This document shows, one piece after another, positions 53,054 to 63,092 of a DNA stretch of 64,000 bases. Made by a program: the position numbers and the translations under genes. The first letter of the stretch is position 1, and each line of letters opens with the position of its first letter. This DNA is from Rhabdaerophilum calidifontis (GTDB lineage: Bacteria; Pseudomonadota; Alphaproteobacteria; Rhizobiales; Beijerinckiaceae), in contig NZ_VTRS01000003.1 of NCBI RefSeq assembly GCF_008641065.1, positions 1-64,000 of the forward strand, read 5' to 3'. The notes beneath the pieces are model-generated. The model was not told where the DNA came from and searched no databases. It saw nothing but the letters and a program-made list of their open reading frames with translations.

Positions 53054-53979
53054 GCGGTTTCGCCTTCATAGCTCTTGCCGAGCGCCAGCATCTCGGGAGT
53101 GCCGATCAGTGCGTTGAGCGCGTCGAAATCGAACATCGCGTCGCGGAACCCCGCGCTCGTGCCTTCGGCGAGGAGCGCGGCGTAGAAGGCCTGGCCCTGG
53201 CGCGCCAGCGCGCGGACCACTCCGCCGGGGAAGATGACGAGCGCGAAGCCGAGCGCGTCGAGATCCGCCGCTCCCATCAGCGGCGTCCGCCCGCCCTCGA
53301 CCATGTTGGCCATCAGCGGCAGCCTCTTGCCGAGTGCCGCGGCGATCCGGCCGAGTTCCTCGCGCGAGCCCGGCGCCTCGACGAACAGCAGGTCGGCGCC
53401 AGCCTCGGCGTAGAGATGGGCGCGATCGATCGCCGCCGCGAAGCCCTCGACCGCGATCGCATCGGTGCGCGCGATGACGAGCGTCTCCCGCGAATGGCGG
53501 GCATCGACCGCGGCACGGATCTTCCCCGCCATTTCCGCCGGCGCAACCAGCCGCTTTTCGGCGAGATGCCCGCAGCGCTTGGGGTAGGATTGGTCCTCGA
53601 TCTGGAGTGCATTGGCGCCGGCGCGCTCGAACAGCCGCATCGTGCGCTGCATGTTGAGCGCGTTGCCATGGCCGTTATCGGCATCGACGATCAGCGGTGT
53701 CGCCACCCGGTCGCGGATCAGCGCGACGGTTTCGGCGATCTCGGTCATCGCGACAAGGCCGATATCCGGCCGGCCGAGCCGCGTATAGGCGATCGCGGCG
53801 CCGGAGACATAGGCGGCCTCCGCCCCGGCCCCGGCCGCGAGCAGCGCGGTCAGCGCGTCATAGATCCCCGGCGCGACAAGGATCGGCTTACGCCCCAGCC
53901 GCGCGCGCAGGGATTCCGGCGGGGTATCCCGGGCTTCGCCCCGGAGGGCCGGATCGGTGACGGTTATGACGCTGACCAT
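53050..53979 (-). CDS. Isocitrate lyase/PEP mutase superfamily C-C lyase
   Basis: A 309-residue member of the isocitrate lyase/phosphoenolpyruvate mutase superfamily. DADNGHGN (about 99-106) binds the metal, and K134-R-C-G-H138 is the lyase motif with catalytic C136, so a C-C cleaving lyase is more likely than a mutase. Relatives include methylisocitrate lyase, 2,3-dimethylmalate lyase and oxaloacetate decarboxylase. It lies between livF (3 bp gap) and hyuB (4 bp overlap). It would cleave a 2-hydroxy di- or tricarboxylate arising from the imported compound. Confidence 0.85.
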   Translation of the reverse strand: MVSVITVTDPALRGEARDTPPESLRARLGRKPILVAPGIYDALTALLAAGAGAEAAYVSGAAIAYTRLGRPDIGLVAMTEIAETVALIRDRVATPLIVDADNGHGNALNMQRTMRLFERAGANALQIEDQSYPKRCGHLAEKRLVAPAEMAGKIRAAVDARHSRETLVIARTDAIAVEGFAAAIDRAHLYAEAGADLLFVEAPGSREELGRIAAALGKRLPLMANMVEGGRTPLMGAADLDALGFALVIFPGGVVRALARQGQAFYAALLAEGTSAGFRDAMFDFDALNALIGTPEMLALGKSYEGETA

Positions 53980-53982
53980 CGC

Positions 53983-54676
<694 letters not shown>

Positions 54677-54684
<8 letters not shown>

Positions 54685-55474
54685 CCGCACCTCCCGCCGC
54701 GGCGGGCACGGCGGCCTCGGATGGCGCGACGCCATGCGCGCGCATCCGCGCCGCCGCGCCATGGCCGAGATAGGCCTCGATCACGCCGGGATCGGCCGCG
54801 ATCTCGGCCGGGCGTCCGGCGGCGATCATCCGCCCCTGCGCCAGCACATGCACCCGGTCGCAGAGCTGCATCACGGCCTGCATCACGTGCTCGACGATCA
54901 GGATCGTCACGCCCTCGTCGCGGATCCGCCGGATGACCGGGATCATGTCGCGGATCTCGCTCGGGTTAAGCCCGGCCAGCACCTCGTCGAGCAGCAGGAG
55001 CCGCGGTTCGGTGGCGAGCGCCCGCGCAAGTTCGAGCCGCTTGCGCCCGGCGATGGTCAGCGCCGCGGCGGGGCGGTCGAGCATCGGTCCGAGACCGACC
55101 CGCTCCGCCACCGCCTCGGCATGCGCCAGGGCTTCGGTGCGGGCGGCGTGGCGCAGATAGGCGCCGACGGTGATGTTCTCGCGCACGTCGAGCCCCGCGA
55201 AGGGCTGGACGATCTGGAATGTCCGCGCGATCCCCGCCGCCGCGCGCCGATGCGCGGGCAGGGCGGTGACATCCGTCCCCTCGAACAGCACCCGGCCGGC
55301 GCTCGGGCGCTGGAACCCGGAGATCACCGTGAAAAGCGTCGTCTTGCCGGCGCCGTTCGGGCCGATCAGTCCGGTGATCTCGCCGGTCTCGACCGCAAGA
55401 TCCGCGCCGTCGATCGCGACAAGGCCGCCGAAGCGCATCGTCACGCCACGGCATTCGAGGATCGGCGCGCTCAT
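54677..55474 (-). CDS. livG: LivG-type branched-chain amino acid ABC ATPase
   Basis: A 265-residue ABC ATPase. Walker A GPNGAGKTT (about 37-45) and ARTFQIVQPFAGLDVRENI (about 84-102) are LivG hallmarks; LLLLDEVLAGLNP is Walker B, with LTIAGRKRLELARAL at the signature position. It overlaps livM by 4 bp and livF by 8 bp. The signature lacks the usual LSGG and reads TIAGRKR, as is common in LivG proteins. Confidence 0.9.
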
Positions 55475-56472
55475 CGCGCTCCTCCGATCCGGGCAGCCGC
55501 GCCCGCGACCACCCCCATGATCCCGCGCGGCGCGAATGCCACCGCAAGGATCAGCAACGCGCCGAACAGGACGAGATCCGCCCCCGGCACCGCGCTGCCG
55601 GTGAGCGTGGCGAGCAAGGTCTTGGTGCCCTCGCCGAGCCCGAGCAGCAGGAAGGTGCCGGCGAGCGGACCGAACACGGTGCCGAGCCCGCCGATGATCG
55701 GCGCAAGCAGCGCCTCGACCGAGATCCAGGGGCCGAAGGCGATATTGGCGTCGAGATAGAGGGATTTCTGCGCATAGAGGCAGCCCGCAGCCGCCGTCAC
55801 CGCGCCCGAAAGCGTGATCGCCTTCAGCTTGACCCGCACCGTATCGACCCCGAGGGCGCGTGCCGCCTCCTCGTTCTCGCGCACCGCCACCAGCTGGGCG
55901 CCGAAGCGCGAACGCTCGACGAGCCGGGTCAGCGCCATGGCCGCAATCACGAAGCCGAGCGCGACCCAGTAGAACGTGGCCTTGTCGGCGAACTGGAACT
56001 GCGCCGCGCCGATCCGCAGCGGCACCAGCACCCCGGCCGCACCGCCGGTGAAGGCCATGGCATTGGCGAGGATGCGGAACACTTCCGCGAAAGCGAGCGT
56101 CACCAGCGCGAAATAGGAGCCGCGCAGCCCGGCGCGGAAGGACAGGAACCCGGTCGCGAGCCCGGTCAGCCCGCCGAGCGCCACCGCAACCGGCAGCGCC
56201 AGCCAGGGATTGAGCCCGAGCCGCACCTGGAGCAGCGCCATCGCATAGGCCCCCATGCCGAAGAAGGCGGCATGGCCGAACGAGAATTGCCCGCCATAGC
56301 CGGCCAGCAGGTTCCAGCCCAGCGCGGCGAGCGCGATCACCATCACGAAGCCGAGGAAATTGAGCGCTGCGCTGGAGGCGAAGAGCGCCGGCAACACCGC
56401 GAGCAGAAGCGCCGCGGCGGCCAACGATAGCCAGGGCCCGCAGGCCAAGCGGCGTATCGCGAGCCTCGTCAC
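55471..56472 (-). CDS. livM: LivM-type ABC permease
   Basis: A 333-residue inner-membrane permease with 8-10 hydrophobic segments. LAGYGGQFSFGHAAFFGMGAYA at about residues 54-75 is the LivM hallmark and VRENEEAARALGVDTVRVKL the coupling loop. The GTG start at 56472 overlaps the livH stop (GTGA) and begins the first membrane segment; longer frames lack support. It pairs with LivH. Confidence 0.9.
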   Translation of the reverse strand: MTRLAIRRLACGPWLSLAAAALLLAVLPALFASSAALNFLGFVMVIALAALGWNLLAGYGGQFSFGHAAFFGMGAYAMALLQVRLGLNPWLALPVAVALGGLTGLATGFLSFRAGLRGSYFALVTLAFAEVFRILANAMAFTGGAAGVLVPLRIGAAQFQFADKATFYWVALGFVIAAMALTRLVERSRFGAQLVAVRENEEAARALGVDTVRVKLKAITLSGAVTAAAGCLYAQKSLYLDANIAFGPWISVEALLAPIIGGLGTVFGPLAGTFLLLGLGEGTKTLLATLTGSAVPGADLVLFGALLILAVAFAPRGIMGVVAGAAARIGGAR

Positions 56473-57341
56473 GCCCGCGCTCCGAACAGGCCGGTCGGCC
56501 GGAACAGCAGCACGACGAGGAAGATCAGGAAGATGCCGATCTGCCCGAGGCTCTCGCCGAGATAGAGGCCGGACAGGCTCTCGACCACGCCGATGATCAG
56601 CCCGCCAGCCAGCGCGCCGCCGATCGAGCCCATCCCGCCCAGCACCACGATGGTGAAGGCGACAAGCACGAAGGCATTGCCGATGCGCGGATTGACGAGG
56701 AAGGTCGGCATCAGCAGGCAGGCGGCGACGGCGAGGCAGGCGGCGCCGATCCCGAACGTGACCGCGTAGACATGCCCGACCGGGATGCCGCACAGCGCGG
56801 CGCCGGTCTTCTCCTTCGCCACCGCCCGGATCGCCTTGCCGATATCGCTCCTGGCGATGACGAGCCAGAGCAGCCCCGCCACCGCGAAGGCACCGGCAAA
56901 GGCGATCACCTTCGGCAGCGACAGGATGAGCGGCCCCAGTTCCACCACCTCGAAGCCATAGGGTACCTCGATCGAGCGGGTATCGGAGCGGAACACCGCC
57001 AGCAGCGCGTTCTCGATGACGATGGACAAGCCCAGCGTGACGAGCAGGATGTTGCCGTCATCGCCATGGCTCGCCGGCCCGATCACCCAGCGCTGGAGGC
57101 TGTAACCGAGCCCGAAGAACAGCGGCGCGAGCAGCGGGATCGCGAGATAGGGATCGATCCCGAAGGTCTGATGCGCGACATAGACCGCGAACATCGCCGC
57201 CGTCAGCGTCGCGCCATGCGCGAAGTTGATGATGTGCAGCACGCCATAGACCAGTGTCAGGCCCAGCGCGATCAGCGCATAGACGGCCCCCGTGAGGAGG
57301 CCGTTCGCCAGCGCCGCGAGCAGGATCTCGGCCTTGAGCAC
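56469..57341 (-). CDS. livH: LivH-type ABC permease
   Basis: A 290-residue inner-membrane permease with about eight hydrophobic segments. YALIALGLTLVYGVLHIINFAHG at about residues 21-43 is the LivH signature, and KAIRAVAKEKTGAALCGI near residue 182 the coupling loop. It follows livK by 9 bp and overlaps livM. Confidence 0.91.
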   Translation of the reverse strand: MLKAEILLAALANGLLTGAVYALIALGLTLVYGVLHIINFAHGATLTAAMFAVYVAHQTFGIDPYLAIPLLAPLFFGLGYSLQRWVIGPASHGDDGNILLVTLGLSIVIENALLAVFRSDTRSIEVPYGFEVVELGPLILSLPKVIAFAGAFAVAGLLWLVIARSDIGKAIRAVAKEKTGAALCGIPVGHVYAVTFGIGAACLAVAACLLMPTFLVNPRIGNAFVLVAFTIVVLGGMGSIGGALAGGLIIGVVESLSGLYLGESLGQIGIFLIFLVVLLFRPTGLFGARA

Positions 57342-57350
57342 GCCGCCCCC

Positions 57351-58556
57351 TCAGCGTGCCGGGAAGATCGGCTTCGCATTCGCGAAGGCGGCCGGAAAGA
57401 CGATCTTGATGTCGCCGCCCTGCACCTGGGTGTTCACCGCCTGCGCGCCCTGGTTCTGGCCCTCGACGAATTTCGTCGGGCCATAGGGCATGATATGGCC
57501 GGCGAAGGTCGAGCTGTTCAGCGCCTCGATGATCTTGATGCGATCCGCCGAGCCGGCGCGCTCGATCGCGTCGGCGAGCAGCATCACCGAGGAATAGTTG
57601 AGCGGCGTGTTGTAGAGCCAGAACTTGCCGGCGCGCTGCGCCTCGGCGCGCACCTGCGCGGTTTTCGGGTTGCGGTGGTCCGGCCAATGGTTGCAATCCA
57701 TCACCAGCTCGGCCGCCGCCGGGAATTCCGTCACGAAGCGGAAATTCGAGGCCGCGCCGTTGAGCACCGCATAGATCGCCTTGGGCCGGATGCGCTGCTG
57801 CTGCATCGTCCGCGCCAGCAGCACGAATTCCCCGTAATAGGAAGAGGGGATCACGAGATCCGGGTTCAGCGCCCGGATGCGCAGCGCGACATTCGCCATG
57901 TCGCGCGAGGGGGTCGGATGCGCGACCGTTTCGAGGATCTCGAAGCCGCGCTTCGGCAGCTCGGCCTGGAGCAGCTTCGCCATTCCGGAGCCGAACAGCC
58001 CGTCCTCGTGCACGATCACCACCGTTCTGGCCGGCTTGCCCGCCTCGTCGTTGATCTTGACCAGGTTGTCGAGCGCGGCGCTCGTCACCGCGCCGAAGCC
58101 GGGACCGAAGCGGAAGGTGTTCTTCAGCCCGCGCTTCACGATCTGGTCCGAGACGCCGACATCGACGAGATAGGGGATGTCGTAGCGCGCTGCCGCCTGG
58201 CTGGCCGCGAGGCAGATGGGCGAGGCGAAACCGCCGACGATGGCGGCGACGCCCTCGCCCTGCATGCGCTCCACCTCCTGGGTTCCGGCCTCCGGGTTCG
58301 AGCGGGCGTCGCCGAACACCATTTCGAGCCTGGCGCCGCCCATCGACTTGATGCCGCCGGCGGCGTTGATCTCGGCGAGCGCGATCTCGGCGCCGAGCCG
58401 GCCGTGCTCGCCGTCCTGCGCGAGCGCGCCGGTCACCGGCTGGAGAATGCCGATCTTGACGGCCGGCGCCTGCGCGCGTGGCACGGCCGGGCTGGCGACA
58501 AGGGCGGCGCCGGCGGCGGCGCCCTTGAGGATCGTTCTGCGGTCGATCATCGTCAT
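57351..58556 (-). CDS. livK: LivK-type ABC substrate-binding protein
   Basis: A 401-residue periplasmic binding protein of the Leu/Ile/Val class. An N-terminal DRRTILKG followed by a hydrophobic stretch to PRAQA (about residue 29) resembles a twin-arginine signal. VKIGILQPVTGALAQDG is the usual start of the mature domain. The ATG at 58556 overlaps the gntR stop (ATGA) and follows GGAGG; ATG 58550 is also possible. Among HAAT binding proteins this class also binds amides, urea or aromatic acids, so the ligand is open. Confidence 0.88.
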   Translation of the reverse strand: MTMIDRRTILKGAAAGAALVASPAVPRAQAPAVKIGILQPVTGALAQDGEHGRLGAEIALAEINAAGGIKSMGGARLEMVFGDARSNPEAGTQEVERMQGEGVAAIVGGFASPICLAASQAAARYDIPYLVDVGVSDQIVKRGLKNTFRFGPGFGAVTSAALDNLVKINDEAGKPARTVVIVHEDGLFGSGMAKLLQAELPKRGFEILETVAHPTPSRDMANVALRIRALNPDLVIPSSYYGEFVLLARTMQQQRIRPKAIYAVLNGAASNFRFVTEFPAAAELVMDCNHWPDHRNPKTAQVRAEAQRAGKFWLYNTPLNYSSVMLLADAIERAGSADRIKIIEALNSSTFAGHIMPYGPTKFVEGQNQGAQAVNTQVQGGDIKIVFPAAFANAKPIFPAR

Positions 58557-59398
58557 GCTCTCCTCCTCGATTGGCTGGCCGCACGGCGGCCGGTGGCAGG
58601 CGCGTAACCGGTGCCGCTGGGGCTCCAGCGCCGGTCGGGGCCGATTCCCGTCCGGCTCATCTCCATCTGGAAGGCGTATTTGTCGGGCCGGTAGAGCGCC
58701 GAGAGATATTCGACGCCCCGACCGTCGCTGTCATGAACCGCGCGCGTCATCGCCAGCAATGGCGCGCCGACCTCGACGCCGAGCTCGGCCGCGATCTCCG
58801 GTCCCGCCAGCGTCGCGGTGATCGTCTGCACCGCGCGCTCGAGCGCGATTCCGGAGCGCTCGAGCAGCGCCAGGAGCGGCGTCGAGGCGAGTTCCGCCTC
58901 GGAATAATGCCGGCCGATCCGTTCCGGCACATAGGTCGTCAGATGCGAGAACGGCGTATCGTCGATATAACGCACGCGCACCGCGTGCTGGACGATCTCG
59001 TTCTCCGCGAGCCGCAGCGCCTCGACGACCGGCGCCGGCGCGGTGCCGTAGCGGAAGGCAACGAGCCGCACCCGTGTCGTCCGTCCCATCTCGACAAGAT
59101 GCGCGAGCATGTTCGAGAGATCGCCGATCACGCTCTTGCGCGGCGAGGTATCGAGCACGAACGTGCCCGCGCCCGGCTGGCGGCGGATCAGACCCTCGCG
59201 CGCGAGACCGTCGAGCGCGCGCCGCACCGTCACCCGCGAGAGCCGGTGCTGCACCGCGAGATCCGGCTCGCTCGGCAGGCGATGGCCGGGCGGCAGCACG
59301 CCGGAGAGAATCTGATCCTTGAGCAGGAGGTAGAGGCGCTGGGTCTTGGAGGGCTCGATGGAAACCACGGCGTCCTTCCCCATCCGATCCGGATGCAT
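58553..59398 (-). CDS. GntR/HutC-family regulator, first gene of Liv-Hyu operon
   Basis: A regulator of up to 281 residues with a winged-helix domain (about residues 20-85; SRVTVRRALDGLAREGLI) and a UTRA effector domain. It leads the ten-gene operon and overlaps livK by ATGA, so it is probably an autorepressor. The start is uncertain: ATG 59398 and ATG 59383 lack clear ribosome sites, whereas GTG 59368 follows GGGGAAGGA and still precedes the DNA-binding domain. An inverted repeat overlaps the leftward promoter. Confidence 0.85.
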   Translation of the reverse strand: MHPDRMGKDAVVSIEPSKTQRLYLLLKDQILSGVLPPGHRLPSEPDLAVQHRLSRVTVRRALDGLAREGLIRRQPGAGTFVLDTSPRKSVIGDLSNMLAHLVEMGRTTRVRLVAFRYGTAPAPVVEALRLAENEIVQHAVRVRYIDDTPFSHLTTYVPERIGRHYSEAELASTPLLALLERSGIALERAVQTITATLAGPEIAAELGVEVGAPLLAMTRAVHDSDGRGVEYLSALYRPDKYAFQMEMSRTGIGPDRRWSPSGTGYAPATGRRAASQSRRRA

Positions 59399-59403
59399 CT
59401 TGC

Positions 59404-59440
59404 GTCATGTATTATTTCTATGACAAATTCCGTCCGTCAA
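59404..59440. promoter_or_regulatory. Divergent promoter and inverted repeat between gntR and FAD dehydrogenase
   Basis: On the minus strand TTGACG (59440-59435) is followed after 18 bases by AATAAT, a good promoter for the gntR-liv-hyu operon. The inverted repeat GTCAT-N11-ATGAC (59404-59424) overlaps that -10 region. On the plus strand TTGCGT at 59400 with ACAAAT after 17 bases could serve the FAD dehydrogenase. The GntR protein could thus control both directions from one site. Confidence 0.55.
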
Positions 59441-59468
59441 GCCCCGATCGCGGGCAGGAGGATGGTCA

Positions 59469-60878
59469 TTGGCCAGGGTGATCTGGAGCGAGGAGGCGGG
59501 GCCGCCGCGTGCGGCGGGGCTGGTAATCGTGGGGGCCGGCGCGGCCGGACTCGTCGCGGCGCTGCGGGCGCGGGCGGCGGGCATGCCCGCCTTGCTGATC
59601 GAGCGCAACGCCGTTCCGGCCGGCTCCACGGCGCTGTCGGCCGGACTCATTCCAGCGGCCGGAACCCGCTTCCAGCGCATGGCGGGGATCGCCGATTCCG
59701 AAGCGCTTTTCGCGGCCGATATCCGGCGCAAGGCGCATGACGAGCCCGATCCCGAACGGGTGCGGGCCGTCGTCGGTGCCATCGGCCCGGCGCTCGAATG
59801 GCTCGGCATCGCGTATGGGCTGCCGTTCACGGTCGTCGAGGATTTCACCTATCCCGGCCATTCGGTGCGGCGCATGCACGGTTTGCCCTCGCGCTCCGGC
59901 GCCGAACTGGTCGACCGGCTGCGCGCGGCCGCCGAGGCCGCCGGCGCCGATCTCGTCACCGAAGCGCGCGCGGAAACCCTGGTCGCGGCCCCGGACGGGC
60001 GCATTCTCGGCCTCGGAATCGTCCGGCCGGACGGCAGCACCGAAACTTTCGGGATCGCGGCGCTGATCCTCGCCTGCAACGGCTATGGCGGCAACCCGGC
60101 GCTCGTCGCCGAACATATCCCGGCGATGGCGGGAGCGCTCTATTTCGGCCATCCCGGCAATCGCGGCGACGCGCTCGCCTGGGGCCGGGCACTCGGCGCG
60201 CGGACCGGCGATCTCGCGGGGCATCAGGGGCATGGCTCGGTGGCGCATCCGCACGGCATCCTCATCACCTGGGCTACCATGACCGAGGGCGGCTTCCAGG
60301 TAAACCAGGCCGGACAGCGTTTTGCGAACGAGGCATGCGGCTATTCCGAGCACGCCGCGGCACTGCTCGCCGAGCCGGGAGGCATCGGCTTCTCGATCTT
60401 CGACGCGCGGATCGCCGGCATCGCCCGCCAGTTCGAGGATTTCCGCCGGGCCGAGGCGCAGGGCGCGATCCTCACCGCGCCCGATATCGAGACCCTCGCC
60501 GGGCGGATCGGCGTGCCGGAACCGGCGTTCCGCGCCAGCTTCAGCGCGGTCGAGGCGGCGAAGTCGGCCGGCCTCACCGACGCATGGGGCCGCGACTGGC
60601 GCGGAATCGCTCCGCTCGCGCCCCCTTTTCACGCCGTCCGGGTTACCGGCGCGCTGTTCCATACCCAGGGCGGGCTCTGCGTTGACGCGGATCGCCGCGT
60701 GCTGCGAACCGATGGTACGCCGTTTCCGAACCTGTTCGCGGCGGGCGGAGCGGCGATCGGCGTCTCCGGGCGGCAGGCATCCGGCTATCTCTCCGGCAAT
60801 GGATTGCTGACGGCCGTCGCCGACGGATTCGTCGCCGGCGCGGCGGCCGCGCGGCTTGTCGCTCAGGCCGCGGCATAG
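59469..60878 (+). CDS. FAD-dependent dehydrogenase of the fumarate reductase/TcuA-like class
   Basis: A 469-residue flavoprotein. LVIVGAGAAGLVAAL at about residues 18-32 binds FAD, and LFAAGGAAIGVSGRQASGYLSGNG near residue 425 is the C-terminal FAD segment of FAD_binding_2 enzymes (fumarate reductase flavoprotein, 3-ketosteroid dehydrogenase, tricarballylate dehydrogenase TcuA). It starts at TTG 59469, preceded by AGGAGG at 8 bases; no ATG fits. It is divergent from the gntR-liv-hyu operon over 70 bp and likely desaturates an intermediate of that pathway. Substrate unknown. Confidence 0.8.
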   Translation: MARVIWSEEAGPPRAAGLVIVGAGAAGLVAALRARAAGMPALLIERNAVPAGSTALSAGLIPAAGTRFQRMAGIADSEALFAADIRRKAHDEPDPERVRAVVGAIGPALEWLGIAYGLPFTVVEDFTYPGHSVRRMHGLPSRSGAELVDRLRAAAEAAGADLVTEARAETLVAAPDGRILGLGIVRPDGSTETFGIAALILACNGYGGNPALVAEHIPAMAGALYFGHPGNRGDALAWGRALGARTGDLAGHQGHGSVAHPHGILITWATMTEGGFQVNQAGQRFANEACGYSEHAAALLAEPGGIGFSIFDARIAGIARQFEDFRRAEAQGAILTAPDIETLAGRIGVPEPAFRASFSAVEAAKSAGLTDAWGRDWRGIAPLAPPFHAVRVTGALFHTQGGLCVDADRRVLRTDGTPFPNLFAAGGAAIGVSGRQASGYLSGNGLLTAVADGFVAGAAAARLVAQAAA

Positions 60879-60887
60879 CGGGCTGGT

Positions 60888-62288
60888 TCAGAGCTTGTAG
60901 GCCTGCTTGGCGAGCCGGTAGGCGAGGTCATGCGCGAGTTCGAACGCCTCGTCCTCGTCGAGCCGATGCGTGGCGACGCGGCTCGCGAGGAAGGCGCAAT
61001 CGACGCGACGCGCCACGTCATGACGGGCGGGGATCGAGGGGAAGGCGCGGGTATCGTCGTTGAAGCCGACCGTGTTGTAGAACCCGGCCGTCTCCGTGAC
61101 GAGCTCGCGGTAGCGCATCATGCCGTCCGGCGCGTCGAAGAACCACCAGGCCGGGCCGAGCCGGAGCGCCGGGTAATGCCCGGCGAGTGGCGCAAGCTCG
61201 CGGCTGTAGACGCTCTCGTCGAGCGTGAAGAGGATGATGCCGAGCTCCCGCGCATTGCCGAAGCGGTCGAGCAGCGGCTTGAGCGCCCGGACATAATCCG
61301 TCCGCTGCGGGATATCGGCCCCCATGTCGCGCCCGAAGCTCTCGAACAGGTCGCGATTGTGGTTGCGGAAGGCGCCGGGATGGATCTGCAGCACCAATCC
61401 GTCTTCGAGGCTCATCGCCGCCATCTCGGTCAGCATCTGGGCGCGAAAGAGTTCCGCATCCTCCGGCGTGACATCCGGCCGGAGAACTCGCCGGTAGAGC
61501 GCCTCGATCTCGCGGCTCGAAAGATCGGCCGTCGCCGCGCTCGGATGGCCGTGATCGGAGGAGGTGGCGCCCATGCTCTTGAAATAGGCCCGGCGCTTGC
61601 GATGTGCGGCGATATAGCCGGCGAAGGATTTCGTGTCCTCGTTGGTGATCTCGCCGAGCCGGGCGACATTGTCGCGGAACCCTGCGAATTCCGGATCGAC
61701 GACGGCATCCGGGCGATAGGCCGGCAGGACGCGGCCCTTCCAGCCGGAATCGCGGATCGCCCGGTGATGCGCGAGATCATCGAGCGCGCCATCGGTCGTC
61801 GAGATCACCTCGATATTGAAGCGCTCGTAGAGCGCGCGCGGGCGACAGGCATCGGTTTTGAGCGCCGCGTCGATCACGTCATAGAAATGATCGGCATTGG
61901 CGGGGGAGAGCCGATCCGTCAGCCCGAACAGCGTCTCGAAGGCGTGGTCGAGCCAGATCCGCGTCGGCGTCGCCCGGAACAGATGGTAATGCGCGGCGAA
62001 AAGCCGCCAGATCTTGCGACTGTCCGTCTCGACCGGCGCGCCGTCGCGCCGGCCGATGCCGAGATCCTCGAGCCGCACGCCCTGCGAGTGCAACATGCGG
62101 AAGATGTAATGGTCCGGGACCACGAACAGTTTCGCGGGGTCGGGAAACGGTTCGTTGAGCGCATACCAGGCGGGATCGGTGTGCCCGTGCGGAGAGACGA
62201 TCGGAAGATCCTTGACGCTGTCATAGAGCCTGCGGGCGATGGCCCGGACATTGGGGTCGGCGGGGAAGAGCCGGTCGGGATGCAGCAT
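60888..62288 (-). CDS. uxaC: Glucuronate/galacturonate isomerase
   Basis: A 466-residue uronate isomerase that converts D-glucuronate to D-fructuronate and D-galacturonate to D-tagaturonate. LPIVSPHGHTDPAW at about residues 28-41 includes the HxH metal site; HPGAFRNHN near residue 322 and FFDAPDGMMRYR near residue 395 are diagnostic. Length fits UxaC (about 470). It is 16 bp downstream of kduD on the same strand, forming a kduI-kduD-uxaC operon for pectin or uronate use. Confidence 0.94.
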   Translation of the reverse strand: MLHPDRLFPADPNVRAIARRLYDSVKDLPIVSPHGHTDPAWYALNEPFPDPAKLFVVPDHYIFRMLHSQGVRLEDLGIGRRDGAPVETDSRKIWRLFAAHYHLFRATPTRIWLDHAFETLFGLTDRLSPANADHFYDVIDAALKTDACRPRALYERFNIEVISTTDGALDDLAHHRAIRDSGWKGRVLPAYRPDAVVDPEFAGFRDNVARLGEITNEDTKSFAGYIAAHRKRRAYFKSMGATSSDHGHPSAATADLSSREIEALYRRVLRPDVTPEDAELFRAQMLTEMAAMSLEDGLVLQIHPGAFRNHNRDLFESFGRDMGADIPQRTDYVRALKPLLDRFGNARELGIILFTLDESVYSRELAPLAGHYPALRLGPAWWFFDAPDGMMRYRELVTETAGFYNTVGFNDDTRAFPSIPARHDVARRVDCAFLASRVATHRLDEDEAFELAHDLAYRLAKQAYKL

Positions 62289-62304
62289 GGTCTCGTCCTC
62301 AAGT

Positions 62305-63084
62305 TCAGCGCGCGAGCCATCCGCCATCGACGGGCAGCACGATGCCGTGCACATAATCCGAAGCGGAGGAGGCAAGGAAGACCGCCGCGCCGCCGAGATC
62401 GCCCGGATCGCCCCAGCGTCCGGCCGGGATGCGCGCCAGGATCGCGGCGTTGCGGTCGGGATCGGCGCGCAGCGCGTCGGTGTTGTTGGTCTCGAAATAG
62501 CCCGGCGCGATGGCGTTCACATTGACGCCGCGCCCCGCCCATTCGCAGGCGAGAAGCCGCGTCAGCCCGGCGAGGCCGCTCTTCGCCGCCGTGTAGGAGG
62601 CGATGCGGATGCCGCCCTGGAAGGAGAGAAGCGAGGCGATGTTGATGATCTTGCCGCGTCCGCGCGGCACCATCCGCCGCCCCGCCGCCTGCGCGAGGAA
62701 GAAGGCGCTCTTGAGATTGACGTCGATCACCGCATCCCAATCCGCCTCGGTGAAATCGAGCGCGTCGGCGCGGCGGATGATCCCCGCGTTGTTGACGAGA
62801 ATGTCGAGGCCGCCGCTCCAGCCTTCGGCCTCGGCGACGATCGCGTCGAGCCCGCTGGTCTCGGCGAGATCGGCGCGGATCACGTGGTGCCCGGCGCCGA
62901 GCGCGTCGAGAGCGGCGACGGTTTCGTCCATCGGCGAGCGGCCGACCAGCACGAGCCGCGCGCCGGCCCCGCCGAGGGCGAGCGCGATCGCCTGGCCGAG
63001 GCCGGTATTGGCGCCGGTGACGAGCGCGGTCCGCCCCGTAAGGTCGAAGGAAACGGCAGCAGGGGATGCGGCGGAAACGGGCAT
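62305..63084 (-). CDS. kduD: 2-deoxy-D-gluconate 3-dehydrogenase
   Basis: A 259-residue short-chain dehydrogenase. TGANTGLGQAIALAL near residue 23 binds NAD, LVNNAGIIRR near residue 95, and the catalytic YTAAKSG near residue 163. The sequence and its place between kduI and uxaC fit KduD, which reduces 2,5-diketo-3-deoxygluconate to 2-keto-3-deoxygluconate. ATG 63084 is used; the frame extends upstream but would overlap kduI. Confidence 0.88.
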   Translation of the reverse strand: MPVSAASPAAVSFDLTGRTALVTGANTGLGQAIALALGGAGARLVLVGRSPMDETVAALDALGAGHHVIRADLAETSGLDAIVAEAEGWSGGLDILVNNAGIIRRADALDFTEADWDAVIDVNLKSAFFLAQAAGRRMVPRGRGKIINIASLLSFQGGIRIASYTAAKSGLAGLTRLLACEWAGRGVNVNAIAPGYFETNNTDALRADPDRNAAILARIPAGRWGDPGDLGGAAVFLASSASDYVHGIVLPVDGGWLAR

Positions 63085-63092
63085 CGCCGGCC

